Assembly: GCF_026650985.1 (NCBI RefSeq)
Contig: NZ_CP086239.1
Location: forward strand, 4,304,501 to 4,368,500
DNA: 64,000 nucleotides
Source of the DNA: Clostridium estertheticum
GTDB lineage: Bacteria; Bacillota; Clostridia; Clostridiales; Clostridiaceae
Direction of reading: 5' to 3'
The position numbers were made by a program, and so were the translations under genes. Below the pieces are notes generated by a model. The model saw only the letters and a program-made list of their open reading frames with translations. It was not told the origin of the DNA and did no database searches. Below are positions 53,817-64,000 of this stretch, in pieces (position 1 is the first letter of the stretch; every line of letters begins with the position of its first letter).

Positions 53817-54770
53817 ATGGATTCGAAAAATCAAGTACCGGATTGGTTGTTAAATAGTGGAGAAATATCCATGTGCCCATGTGGGTGTATTGGTAAAAGG
53901 AAGAAAGGCAGTTTTTTAGAAAAGACTATTAATGGTATTGCTAAACTTTTAAAGGAAGTTATTTTTTTTGAAGATATAGCCTTTCAAAAGGGTTTTCTGC
54001 AAAAATTAGATCCAAGAATAAAAGTAATATCTTTAATTATATTAATATTAACATCTACTTTAATTCATAATGTACTGGTATTAACTATTCTTTATTTAAT
54101 ATCATGCATTTTAGCTAAGATGTCATGTGTATCATTAAAATTATATTTTAAACGTATATGGTTAATTACGCCACTTTTTACGGGAATTGCTGTACTGCCA
54201 TCGATTTTCAATATTGTAAGACCTGGAGCTACATTAGTTACTCTTATAAACTTTGGTCATCAAGTACATTTGGGCCCACTAATATTTCCGTCTGTTCTTA
54301 CGATTACATCGCAAGGGGTATCGGGAGCTGTTTTGTTAATAGTTAGGGTTGGTGTTACGGTATCTTTAGCTTTTTTATTTACAACCACTACTAGGTGGGC
54401 CAATTTGTTAAAGGCATTACGGATTTTGCTTTTACCAAAAATATTTATTACAACTCTTGAAATGTGTTATCGGTATATCTTTATATTATTAAATATAACA
54501 ACAGATATGTTTGTTGCGAGAAAGAGTAGAACCTTTAGTAAAACTTCCTCAAAAGAGGGGCGTCATTTTGTCTCTAATGCCATTGGAAGTCTCTTTGGTA
54601 AAAGTTATGCTTTAAGTGAAGAAGTTTATGGAGCTATGTTATCAAGGGGGTATAAAGGCGAGCCTGTTATTATGAATAGGTTTCGTTTTACTTTACTTGA
54701 TTTCCAATGGTTTTTAAGTGTTATAATTTGTGTTTTAGCAGCTTTTGGAGGTGAAATTATTCTTGGATAG
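53817..54770 (+). CDS. cbiQ: ECF transporter transmembrane (T) component, Co/Ni type
   Basis: A 317-residue membrane protein of the CbiQ family. It has several hydrophobic helices and the two ECF coupling motifs, A-R-K-S-R-T near residue 242 and M-L-S-R-G-Y near 280. It has an unusual N-terminal extension of about 65 residues with a cysteine cluster, M-C-P-C-G-C-I-G-K-R. A GAAGGAG site precedes the ATG. The order Q-O-M with CbiM at the end indicates cobalt or nickel uptake. Confidence 0.88.
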   Translation: MDSKNQVPDWLLNSGEISMCPCGCIGKRKKGSFLEKTINGIAKLLKEVIFFEDIAFQKGFLQKLDPRIKVISLIILILTSTLIHNVLVLTILYLISCILAKMSCVSLKLYFKRIWLITPLFTGIAVLPSIFNIVRPGATLVTLINFGHQVHLGPLIFPSVLTITSQGVSGAVLLIVRVGVTVSLAFLFTTTTRWANLLKALRILLLPKIFITTLEMCYRYIFILLNITTDMFVARKSRTFSKTSSKEGRHFVSNAIGSLFGKSYALSEEVYGAMLSRGYKGEPVIMNRFRFTLLDFQWFLSVIICVLAAFGGEIILG

Positions 54771-55578
54771 AGAAAAAGTAATGGAGCTTCGTGATGTTTC
54801 ATTTGAATATTTGCCTAGTGAAATGGTGCTTCGCGATATAAATTTAGATATTTACAGTGGTGAAAAGGTAGTCATTTTAGGGGCTAATGGGTCAGGTAAA
54901 TCTTCACTTTTAAAGATCCTTAATGGCTTGATATTCCCAAGTAAAGGTGAGTATAACGCTTTTGGTCAACTTGTTACGGAAGAAACATTAAATGATGAGC
55001 AGTTTGCGCAGGCTTTTCGCCAAAGAATTGGGTTTATATTTCAAAATTCCGATGCCCAATTGTTTTCTACAAATGTATGGGAAGAAATAGCTTTTGGACC
55101 ACTACAGATGAAGCTTAGCTTTAAGGAAGTAGAGGATAGGGTTAATGGAGTTATTCGAATGCTTGAACTAGAATCATTGAAAGATAGGCCACCATATAGA
55201 TTAAGTGGTGGTGAGAAAAAGAAGGTAGCTATTGCATCTGTATTATCAATAAATCCAAAAGTTTTGATATTGGATGAACCTACGAATGGCTTGGATCCAC
55301 GAAGTCAAAGATGGCTAATTAATCTATTAGTAAAACTTAATAATGCAGGCAAAACTTTAATTACATGTACTCATAACTTGGACATTGTCGAAGAAATAGC
55401 TGATAGGGTAATAGTTTTTAATGAAGATCATAAGATAGTCGCTAGTGGTTCACCTAAGGATATATTATCAAATAAAGAATTATTACTTTCTGTAAATCTT
55501 ATAGATGAGCATTATCACAGACATGTTCACGCAATTGATAAAAGCATGCAGCATGATCATTATCATAGTCATGAATAG
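54763..55578 (+). CDS. cbiO: ECF transporter ATP-binding component, Co/Ni type
   Basis: A 271-residue ABC ATPase. Walker A G-A-N-G-S-G-K-S-S, Q-loop F-Q-N-S-D-A-Q-L, signature L-S-G-G-E-K-K-K-V and Walker B L-I-L-D-E-P-T are all intact. The protein ends in a histidine-rich tail (H-Y-H-R-H-V-H and H-D-H-Y-H-S-H-E) that could bind the transported metal. A TTG at 54763 with GGAGGTG nine bases upstream is the best start; the ATG at 54781 is an alternative. It overlaps the end of cbiQ. Confidence 0.9.
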   Translation: MDREKVMELRDVSFEYLPSEMVLRDINLDIYSGEKVVILGANGSGKSSLLKILNGLIFPSKGEYNAFGQLVTEETLNDEQFAQAFRQRIGFIFQNSDAQLFSTNVWEEIAFGPLQMKLSFKEVEDRVNGVIRMLELESLKDRPPYRLSGGEKKKVAIASVLSINPKVLILDEPTNGLDPRSQRWLINLLVKLNNAGKTLITCTHNLDIVEEIADRVIVFNEDHKIVASGSPKDILSNKELLLSVNLIDEHYHRHVHAIDKSMQHDHYHSHE

Positions 55579-55602
55579 TCTTAATTTTAAGGAGGAGATA
55601 TT

Positions 55603-56643
55603 ATGCATATACCTGATGGATATTTAAGTCCTCAAACATGCGCTGTACTTGGAACGCTAGCTATTCCAATAATAGGAATAGCCGCAATAAAGTTAAAGAA
55701 GACATTAAAGGATAAACAAGTTCCACTACTCGCAATTGGGGCAGCTTTTTCGTTTACTATTATGATGTACAATGTACCGATACCTGATGGTACCACTGCT
55801 CATGCCGTTGGGGCTTCGCTACTCGCAATAATTTTAGGCCCTTGGGCTGCCGTAGTTGGAGTGAGTATTGCACTCATAATCCAAGCATTTTTCTTTGGAG
55901 ATGGTGGAATCCTTACACTAGGGGCTAATATTTTCAACATGGCATTTGTGATGCCTTTCGTAAGTTATTATGTATACAAGTTAATATCGGGTAATTCTGA
56001 AATTTCATCAAAACGCAGATTTATTGGTTCGATTATAGCAGGATATGTAGCAATTAATATTGGTGCCTTGTGTACTGGAATCGAACTTGGGCTTCAGCCA
56101 TTATTATTTCATAAACTTGATGGCACTCCATTATATGCGCCATATACATTGATGCAAACATTGCCCGCTATGATGTTTGCACATCTTGTAATAGCAGGAC
56201 CTGTTGAAGGAGTTGTAACAGGTCTAGTAGTAAAATATCTGCAAAAATCAAATTCTGCCATGCTTATGATCTATCCACCTAAAATATCTTTATATGGAAA
56301 ATCACAGGTGATAGGTAGTTTGAAGAAGTATTGGTATGTTTTGATAACTTTAATTATTTTTGCGCCGCTTGGATTATTAGCTAAGGGGACTGCTTTTGGT
56401 GAATGGTCTGGTGATGATTTAAAAGCAAAGCTTGGATTTATACCAGAGGGAATGGCAAAACTTTCAGTTAAATGGAAGTTTATGTTGCCGGATTATTCTG
56501 TACCAGGGTTTGGTGATAATTTCTTTAAGTCATCTTTAGGGTACATATTTTGTGCGATTGTTGCTTTAATAATAATATTAGCTATAACTGGAATTATAAG
56601 TTTTCTTCAGAAAAGAAAAAATGCTACTAATAATGTTAATTAA
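55603..56643 (+). CDS. cbiM: ECF transporter substrate-binding component, CbiM with fused N-like domain
   Basis: A 346-residue membrane protein starting M-H-I-P-D-G-Y-L-S, where the N-terminal amine and His2 are metal ligands in the CbiM/NikM family. The M domain covers about residues 1-220. The C-terminal part adds two more membrane helices separated by an outer loop with P-D-Y-S-V-P-G-F, the pattern of fused NikN/CbiN-type domains. Cobalt versus nickel cannot be decided by eye. Confidence 0.9.
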   Translation: MHIPDGYLSPQTCAVLGTLAIPIIGIAAIKLKKTLKDKQVPLLAIGAAFSFTIMMYNVPIPDGTTAHAVGASLLAIILGPWAAVVGVSIALIIQAFFFGDGGILTLGANIFNMAFVMPFVSYYVYKLISGNSEISSKRRFIGSIIAGYVAINIGALCTGIELGLQPLLFHKLDGTPLYAPYTLMQTLPAMMFAHLVIAGPVEGVVTGLVVKYLQKSNSAMLMIYPPKISLYGKSQVIGSLKKYWYVLITLIIFAPLGLLAKGTAFGEWSGDDLKAKLGFIPEGMAKLSVKWKFMLPDYSVPGFGDNFFKSSLGYIFCAIVALIIILAITGIISFLQKRKNATNNVN

Positions 56644-56682
56644 AAAGGGTAAATGTTATTTTTAAACATTTACCCTTTTTAA
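56642..56682. terminator. Bidirectional terminator
   Basis: The perfect stem AAAAAGGGTAAATGTT / AACATTTACCCTTTTT lies between cbiM and the convergent penicillin-binding protein gene. Confidence 0.88.
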
Positions 56683-56692
56683 TAAAATTTTG

Positions 56693-59670
<2,978 letters not shown>

Positions 59671-59699
59671 TTGACATTATAAATAACATATATTATGAT
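59671..59699 (+). promoter_or_regulatory. Rubredoxin promoter
   Basis: TTGACA (59671-59676) and TATGAT (59694-59699) with a 17-base spacer. Confidence 0.7.
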
Positions 59700-59784
59700 G
59701 AAATGGAATTAGATAAATATGTAGATTATGAAAAGAACATGGGAAAATTAAATCGACAAAAATCAATTCGAAGGAGATGTTTTT

Positions 59785-59946
59785 ATGGATAAGTATGTTT
59801 GTTTGATATGTGGGTATGAATATGATCCAGAGGTAGGAGATCCAGACGGCGGAATAGCACCAGGTACTAAGTTTGCAGATATTCCAGAAGATTGGGTTTG
59901 TCCACTATGTGGAGTTTCAAAATCAGATTTTGAAAAAGTAGAATAA
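59785..59946 (+). CDS. Rubredoxin
   Basis: A 53-residue one-iron electron carrier with the two cysteine pairs C-L-I-C-G-Y and C-P-L-C-G-V and the usual aromatic core (Y4, Y11, W37 region, F49 by count). Full family length. The start has a GAAGGAG site. It can pass electrons to flavodiiron protein and similar oxygen- or NO-reducing enzymes. Confidence 0.97.
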   Translation: MDKYVCLICGYEYDPEVGDPDGGIAPGTKFADIPEDWVCPLCGVSKSDFEKVE

Positions 59947-59978
59947 AAACAAAACATAACTAATATAATGTAATTTAA

Positions 59979-60026
59979 AGACCAGGTATATTTAATAATA
60001 AACGATTAAATATATCTGGTTTTTTG
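59979..60026 (+). terminator. Terminator after rubredoxin
   Basis: ACCAGGTATATTTAAT / ATTAAATATATCTGGT followed by TTTTTT. Confidence 0.85.
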
Positions 60027-60127
60027 TATTTCATAAAAAGAAACTATGGTTTGAAATGTAAAGTAGTATTATGCATAATTTGCATTAATAAATAGCTTTA
60101 ATTTGAAATTAAGTAGGAGTATGAGTA

Positions 60128-60159
60128 TGAGTATCAAGTGATATTGATATTGATACTCA
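60128..60159. repeat. Dyad upstream of the UPF0060 gene
   Basis: TGAGTATCAA and TTGATACTCA, 10-bp perfect arms with a 12-base loop, about 60 bases before the start. A second, overlapping pair AAGTGA / TCACTT is present. Possible operator. Confidence 0.4.
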
Positions 60160-60217
60160 CTTGTGATATAGTAAATTGAATTAATATATGGCGTTCGTCC
60201 ATTAAGGAGATATATTT

Positions 60218-60553
60218 ATGGGGATAATTAAATCAGCATTTTATTTTATAATAGCCGGAATATTTGAAATAGGCGGGGGTTACTTTGTATGGATATGGTT
60301 ACGAGAGGGTAAAAGCATTTGGTACGGAATTTGTGGAGCTATAGCGCTTATTGTATATGGTGTAATTCCGACTTTGCAACCTCCAAGTGCTAATTTTGGT
60401 AGAGTCTATGCAACATATGGTGGTATATTCATTGTATTATCAATATTATGGGGCTGGAAGATAGATAATATAATTCCTGATAAATTTGATTTGATAGGTG
60501 GCGCTATAGCAGTAATTGGAGCTGTTATTATTATGTATGCTCCAAGAGGGTAG
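60218..60553 (+). CDS. UPF0060 (YnfA) family small membrane protein
   Basis: A 111-residue protein with four hydrophobic segments and the family motifs [10 protein letters not shown] and G-R-V-Y-A-T-Y-G-G. Its overall fold is related to small multidrug resistance proteins, but its substrate is not established. AAGGAG precedes the ATG. It is a single gene. Confidence 0.9.
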   Translation: MGIIKSAFYFIIAGIFEIGGGYFVWIWLREGKSIWYGICGAIALIVYGVIPTLQPPSANFGRVYATYGGIFIVLSILWGWKIDNIIPDKFDLIGGAIAVIGAVIIMYAPRG

Positions 60554-60654
60554 AATTTAATGAAGAATAAAAAATTCTAAAAAAGAATTATGGTTACTTC
60601 TTTACATATTAAACATATAGTGATACTATAGATATAATTTAATAAGTTAGTTAT

Positions 60655-60773
60655 TCTCATCAAGAGAGATAGAGGGACCGGCCCGATGATATCTCGGCAA
60701 CCATCAGACAGTAAATGTCTGAATAGGTGCTAATTCCTGCGTTAAGTTCATAGTAACTTAGCGGAAGATGAGA
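60655..60773 (+). ncRNA. SAM-I (S-box) riboswitch, first of tandem pair
   Basis: Core blocks are in order: P1 CTCATC, AAGAGAGATAGAGGGA, CCGGCCCGATGA, CTCGGCAACC, the hairpin after CATCAGACA, GGTGCTAATTCC and closing GATGAG. The 3' P1 strand GATGAGAGAGGT can instead pair with ACCTCTTTCATC of the following terminator, giving the standard on/off switch. It binds S-adenosylmethionine and shuts the operon off. Confidence 0.96.
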
Positions 60774-60793
60774 GAGGTGTCATTGAATATTTA

Positions 60794-60829
60794 TACCTCT
60801 TTCATCGTTATTGGTGGAAGAGGTTTTTT
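60794..60829 (+). terminator. Regulated terminator of SAM riboswitch 1
   Basis: ACCTCTTTC / GGAAGAGGT-TTTTT. Its left arm also forms the antiterminator with the aptamer. Confidence 0.88.
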
Positions 60830-60858
60830 GATTTTTTATAAATTAAAATTTAATAATG

Positions 60859-60957
60859 TCTTATCAAGAGAGGTGGAGGGACTGGCCCTATGAAACCCGA
60901 CAACCAGTATCGCAAGATACATGGTGTTAAATCCTGCAGCATGGCTGCAAGATAAGA
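60859..60957 (+). ncRNA. SAM-I (S-box) riboswitch, second of tandem pair
   Basis: P1 CTTATC, AAGAGAGGTGGAGGGACTGG, CCCTATGAAACCCG, CAACC, a small P3 hairpin (GTATCGCAAGATAC), GGTGTTAAATCC, a P4 (GCAGCATGGCTGC) and closing GATAAG. It lies 30 bases after the first terminator and has shorter peripheral helices than copy 1. Confidence 0.96.
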
Positions 60958-60970
60958 ATAAGTTTGGAAG

Positions 60971-61004
60971 TAGTGCCCAAGTTTATTCTTGGGCACTATT
61001 TTTT
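60971..61004 (+). terminator. Regulated terminator of SAM riboswitch 2
   Basis: TAGTGCCCAAG / CTTGGGCACTA followed by TTTTTT. The aptamer's AAGAATAAGTTTGG can pair with CCAAGTTTATTCTT as an antiterminator. Confidence 0.9.
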
Positions 61005-61078
61005 ATGAAAATAGATAACAATGGTTACAATAAAATTATAAAAATGAATTGTAAGGCATAAAGAGGAGCAGAGATATT

Positions 61079-62074
61079 ATGATTAAAGTTAGTGGTGTAA
61101 GTAAAAGTTTTTCAAAGGTAAAGGTATTAAGTAATGTTTCATTTACAGTAGATAAGGGTGACATTTATGGTGTTATTGGTCATAGTGGTGCTGGAAAGTC
61201 TACTTTGCTTAGATGTTTTAATGGGCTTGAGACATATGATACAGGAACTATTAACATAATGGGCAAAGTGGTTAATGAGCTAAGCCGCAAAGAGCTTCGT
61301 GAGTTTAGAAAAGATGTAGGAATTATATTTCAAAGTTTTAACCTTATTAATAGTAAAAATGTTTTTGACAATATAGCATTTCCACTTGAAGTATGGGGGA
61401 ATGATAAAAGCTATATTAAGGAAAGAGTAGATAGCCTGATAGATTTAGTAGGTCTTAATGATAAAGTAAAAACAAACGTAAAGCAGTTAAGTGGAGGTCA
61501 AAAGCAAAGAGTTGGAATAGCAAGGGCATTAGCGCTGAATCCTAAAATATTACTTTGCGATGAGGCAACTTCTGCACTAGATCCTAAAACTACAAAATCT
61601 ATATTACAGCTTTTAAGAGATATAAATAATAAATTTAATATAACAATCGTCGTAGTTACTCATCAGATGGAAGTGGTAAAAGAAATTTGTAATAAATTCA
61701 TTCTTTTAGAAGGTGGTAAAATTAAAAGTCACGGATTTACGGATGAATTGTTTATTAAACCAACAAAAGAGATGAAAATACTTATTGGAGAGGAAGAATT
61801 ACTGCCTAGTATTGGTTATAACATTAAAATATTTTTCACAAAAGAAATTACTCAAAGTTGTTTAATAACATCGCTAGCAAGAGAACTTGATATTGATTTT
61901 TCTATAGTATGGGGAAGGCTTGAAAAGTTTCGAGATAGTGTAATGGGTAGTCTTATTATAAATACGAATGAGGAAAATAAAGAAAAAATATTAAAGTATT
62001 TAGATGACAGATCTATAGAATGGGAAATTGATGCTGAATTAGAACAAGATGAATTAAATAAGGAGGGAGTATAA
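61079..62074 (+). CDS. metN: Methionine ABC transporter, ATP-binding protein
   Basis: A 331-residue ABC ATPase with G-H-S-G-A-G-K-S-T, F-Q-S-F-N-L, L-S-G-G-Q-K-Q-R and L-L-C-D-E-A-T. A C-terminal NIL domain (about residues 250-325) is the methionine-sensing domain of MetN. It is first gene of the metNIQ operon under two SAM riboswitches. The metI start codon abuts its stop. Confidence 0.95.
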   Translation: MIKVSGVSKSFSKVKVLSNVSFTVDKGDIYGVIGHSGAGKSTLLRCFNGLETYDTGTINIMGKVVNELSRKELREFRKDVGIIFQSFNLINSKNVFDNIAFPLEVWGNDKSYIKERVDSLIDLVGLNDKVKTNVKQLSGGQKQRVGIARALALNPKILLCDEATSALDPKTTKSILQLLRDINNKFNITIVVVTHQMEVVKEICNKFILLEGGKIKSHGFTDELFIKPTKEMKILIGEEELLPSIGYNIKIFFTKEITQSCLITSLARELDIDFSIVWGRLEKFRDSVMGSLIINTNEENKEKILKYLDDRSIEWEIDAELEQDELNKEGV

Positions 62075-62731
62075 ATGACATTTCAAGAAGTTTTAATACA
62101 AATTTTACTGCCTGCGTTATTAGATACGTTATATATGGTGATATTATCCACGATTTTCACAGTTATTTTAGGGTTTATTGCAGCGGTTGGCTTAATTATA
62201 ACTGGGCCTAAAGGGCTAAGACCAAATAGCCTAGTTTATAAAAGTTTAGATTTAGTAGTTAATATACTTCGTTCTTTCCCGTTTATAATACTTATGATAT
62301 CTATATTCCCTTTAACAAAGTTAATTGTTGGAACTACCATAGGTTCAACTGCAGCTATAGTTCCACTAACACTTGGAGCAGCTCCTTTTGCTGCAAGAAT
62401 AATAGAATCTGCATTACTCGAGGTGGACTACGGGATTATTGAAGCAGCTAAATCTTTTGGTGCAAAAACTCATCAAATTATATTTAATGTTATGTTAAAA
62501 GAAGCACTGCCATCTATAGTTCTTGGAATTACATTAACTGTTATAAATATTATAGGATATTCAGCTATGGCTGGAGCAGTTGGTGGTGGAGGTCTTGGAG
62601 ATGTAGCACAAAAATATGGATATTATAGATTTCAGACGGACATAATGATATACACGGTAATAATATTAATTATAATTGTGCAAGTCATACAAGCATTAGG
62701 AAATTTATTGTATAGGAAAATGATTAAATAA
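62075..62731 (+). CDS. metI: Methionine ABC transporter, permease
   Basis: A 218-residue MetI-type permease with five membrane helices and the coupling loop E-A-A-K-S-F-G-A-K-T near residue 129. It includes the conserved S-A-M-A-G-A-V-G-G-G-G-L-G segment. GGAGGG at the end of metN serves as ribosome binding site. Confidence 0.95.
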   Translation: MTFQEVLIQILLPALLDTLYMVILSTIFTVILGFIAAVGLIITGPKGLRPNSLVYKSLDLVVNILRSFPFIILMISIFPLTKLIVGTTIGSTAAIVPLTLGAAPFAARIIESALLEVDYGIIEAAKSFGAKTHQIIFNVMLKEALPSIVLGITLTVINIIGYSAMAGAVGGGGLGDVAQKYGYYRFQTDIMIYTVIILIIIVQVIQALGNLLYRKMIK

Positions 62732-62810
62732 GATATTAATGATATTTAACATCAAATATGATGATTGAATTATAAATTAAAAAAAAGAAAGATTAAGAGG
62801 GGGATTTAAA

Positions 62811-63611
62811 ATGAAAAAAATATTAAGCATATTATTATCAGTAGTTGTAATTTTTACATTAGGTGGTTGTGGTACAAAGAAAGAGGCAGTAACAACTGAT
62901 AAAAAGATTATCAAGGTAGGTGCTTCACCAATTCCTCATAAAGAAATATTAGAAGTTGTAAAACCAATCCTTGCAAAAGAAGGATATACTCTTCAAATAG
63001 TTGAATTTACCGATTATGTAACACCAAACACAGCACTTGCTGAGAAACAACTTGATGCAAATTTCTTTCAACATGTACCTTATTTGACGGAATTTAGTAA
63101 ATCAAAAGGGTTAGATCTGACTTGGACTGTAAAGGTCCATATTGAACCAATGGCTTTGTACTCATCTAAATATAAAAAACTTAGTGATATAAAAGATGGA
63201 GCAAAAATAGCTATTCCAAATGATCCTACAAATGGTGCAAGAGCACTTAGAGTACTTGAAAAAGCAGGTTTAATAAAATTAAAAACTGGAGACCTTATTT
63301 CTAAAATTGATATTACAGAAAATAAAAAGAATTTAAAAATAACTGAATTGGAAGCTCCACAACTCCCAAGAGTTCTAAACGATGTGGATGCAGCAGTTAT
63401 AAATTCTAATTATGCAATGACTGCTAAATTAAAATTAACAGACGCTTTAGCCGTTGAAGCAAAAGATTCACCTTATGCAAATGTACTTGCTGTTAGAAAA
63501 GAAGATAAAGATAAGCCTTATATAAAGGCACTCTCAAAAGCATTAACTTCACCAGAAGTTAAGAAATTTATTTTAAGTAAATATAAGGGCGCTGTAATTC
63601 CAGCATTTTAA
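62811..63611 (+). CDS. metQ: Methionine-binding lipoprotein
   Basis: A 266-residue NlpA/MetQ lipoprotein. The lipobox L-G-G-C at residues 17-20 marks the lipidated Cys. Family motifs include V-G-A-S-P-I-P-H, A-N-F-F-Q-H-V-P-Y and I-P-N-D-P-T-N-G-A-R-A. It captures methionine outside the membrane for MetNI. Confidence 0.95.
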   Translation: MKKILSILLSVVVIFTLGGCGTKKEAVTTDKKIIKVGASPIPHKEILEVVKPILAKEGYTLQIVEFTDYVTPNTALAEKQLDANFFQHVPYLTEFSKSKGLDLTWTVKVHIEPMALYSSKYKKLSDIKDGAKIAIPNDPTNGARALRVLEKAGLIKLKTGDLISKIDITENKKNLKITELEAPQLPRVLNDVDAAVINSNYAMTAKLKLTDALAVEAKDSPYANVLAVRKEDKDKPYIKALSKALTSPEVKKFILSKYKGAVIPAF

Positions 63612-63661
63612 AGTTAGTATTTAGTTTTAAATAATTACAATAGTTTAACAAAATAAAATCA

Positions 63662-63699
63662 CTTTGCTTTGAGCTTAATAGTTTAAAGCAAGGTTTTTT
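63662..63699 (+). terminator. Terminator after metNIQ
   Basis: A 13-bp stem CTTTGCTTTGAGC / GTTTAAAGCAAGG with G-U pairs and seven following T. Confidence 0.85.
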
Positions 63700-63733
63700 T
63701 ACAATATGAGTACATAGGAAGAGGAGATTTAAT

Positions 63734-64000
63734 ATGGAAATCAAGCAATTTTGTGCGCGGTATTCAATGGATAGAGTGGGGACTAATTCCTTAAAGTGGG
63801 ATGCTTTAGATAAGCGTTATGGTGATAAGAATTTAATTCCTATGTGGGTAGCAGATATGGAATTTAAGGCACCAGAAGTAGTGGTAAATGCAATGAAGCA
63901 AAGAATTGAACATGGGATATTTGGATATTCTTATGTACCTGACTCCTACTATAACTCTTTCATTAATTGGGAAAGGAATCAACATAACTATGAAGTAGAT
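63734..64000 (+). CDS. PatB/MalY-type pyridoxal-phosphate C-S lyase (3' end outside window)
   Basis: The frame stays open for 89 codons from an ATG with a GAGGAG site to the window edge. The start matches the MalY/PatB subgroup of class I aminotransferases: W-D-A-L-D-K-R-Y-G, then L-I-P-M-W-V-A-D-M-E-F and F-G-Y-S. Such enzymes cleave cystathionine or cysteine. Its place after metNIQ supports a role in sulfur amino acid metabolism. The catalytic lysine lies outside the window. Confidence 0.88.
   Translation, partial: MEIKQFCARYSMDRVGTNSLKWDALDKRYGDKNLIPMWVADMEFKAPEVVVNAMKQRIEHGIFGYSYVPDSYYNSFINWERNQHNYEVD

Noticed and set aside
59702-59791. Small 29-codon frame overlapping the rubredoxin start.
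   Set aside because: It starts at or before the expected transcription start and has no ribosome binding site.

Overview
The window is low-GC, gene-dense DNA of a Clostridium sensu stricto-type anaerobe. This rests on the gene content: ptb-buk butyrate genes, the AsrABC sulfite reductase, Hcp, rubredoxin, a flavodiiron protein, a nitrate-reductase cluster of the type known from C. perfringens, AT-rich codons, strong AGGAGG-type ribosome binding sites and Firmicute RNA switches. No tRNA, rRNA, CRISPR array, intact insertion sequence or prophage was seen.

Layout. 1-4350: envelope genes and a thioredoxin / thioredoxin-reductase-like pair. The reductase lacks the NADPH motifs and looks like the ferredoxin-linked type. 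4360-9500: a c-di-AMP riboswitch in front of a secreted cell-wall hydrolase, close to the c-di-AMP synthase pair cdaA-cdaR. 9660-25200: ptb-buk, glmM, and two glmS genes, each with its own glmS ribozyme. The two glmS copies are direct repeats flanking a leftward hexitol-type PTS operon (MtlR-like regulator, EIICBA, 1-phosphofructokinase, sorbose-phosphate-reductase-like dehydrogenase). They share a 620-nt identical tract that looks like gene conversion. 25580-27000: a truncated-looking secreted protein and a stretch of decayed gene pieces, including an internally deleted sulfite-reductase fragment. 27060-33130: an old-yellow-enzyme-type reductase, iron alcohol dehydrogenase, LysR regulator, soluble chemoreceptor and ATPase.

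33200-37620 holds the most unusual unit: a leftward operon of a BlaI-type repressor, a BlaR1-type M56 membrane peptidase fused to a phosphodiester-glycosidase (NAGPA) domain, a separate membrane-anchored NAGPA protein, and a secreted protein of unknown function. A perfect TACA/TGTA dyad lies upstream of the repressor gene.

37900-53500 is a nitrogen- and sulfur-oxide island: asrABC, a DUF438-hemerythrin protein, flavodiiron protein, Ric, Hcp, then a nitrate reductase operon (narA-narB-narC-narK) running into moeA-mobB-mobA, with a dead moaC fragment upstream. Matching palindromes in the divergent region between the hemerythrin and flavodiiron genes suggest control by an Fnr/Crp-type regulator. 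Together these genes would reduce nitrate, make molybdenum cofactor, remove nitric oxide and hydroxylamine, and repair Fe-S damage. 53800-56640: a Co/Ni ECF transporter with a metal-rich tail. 56690-59130: a class A penicillin-binding protein with a Gly-Thr repeat tail. 59785-64000: rubredoxin, a small membrane protein, two tandem SAM-I riboswitches in front of metNIQ, and the start of a PatB/MalY-type C-S lyase.

RNA-level control is unusually dense: two glmS ribozymes, one c-di-AMP riboswitch, two SAM riboswitches and several possible attenuators. All calls come from reading the sequence; no database search was run.
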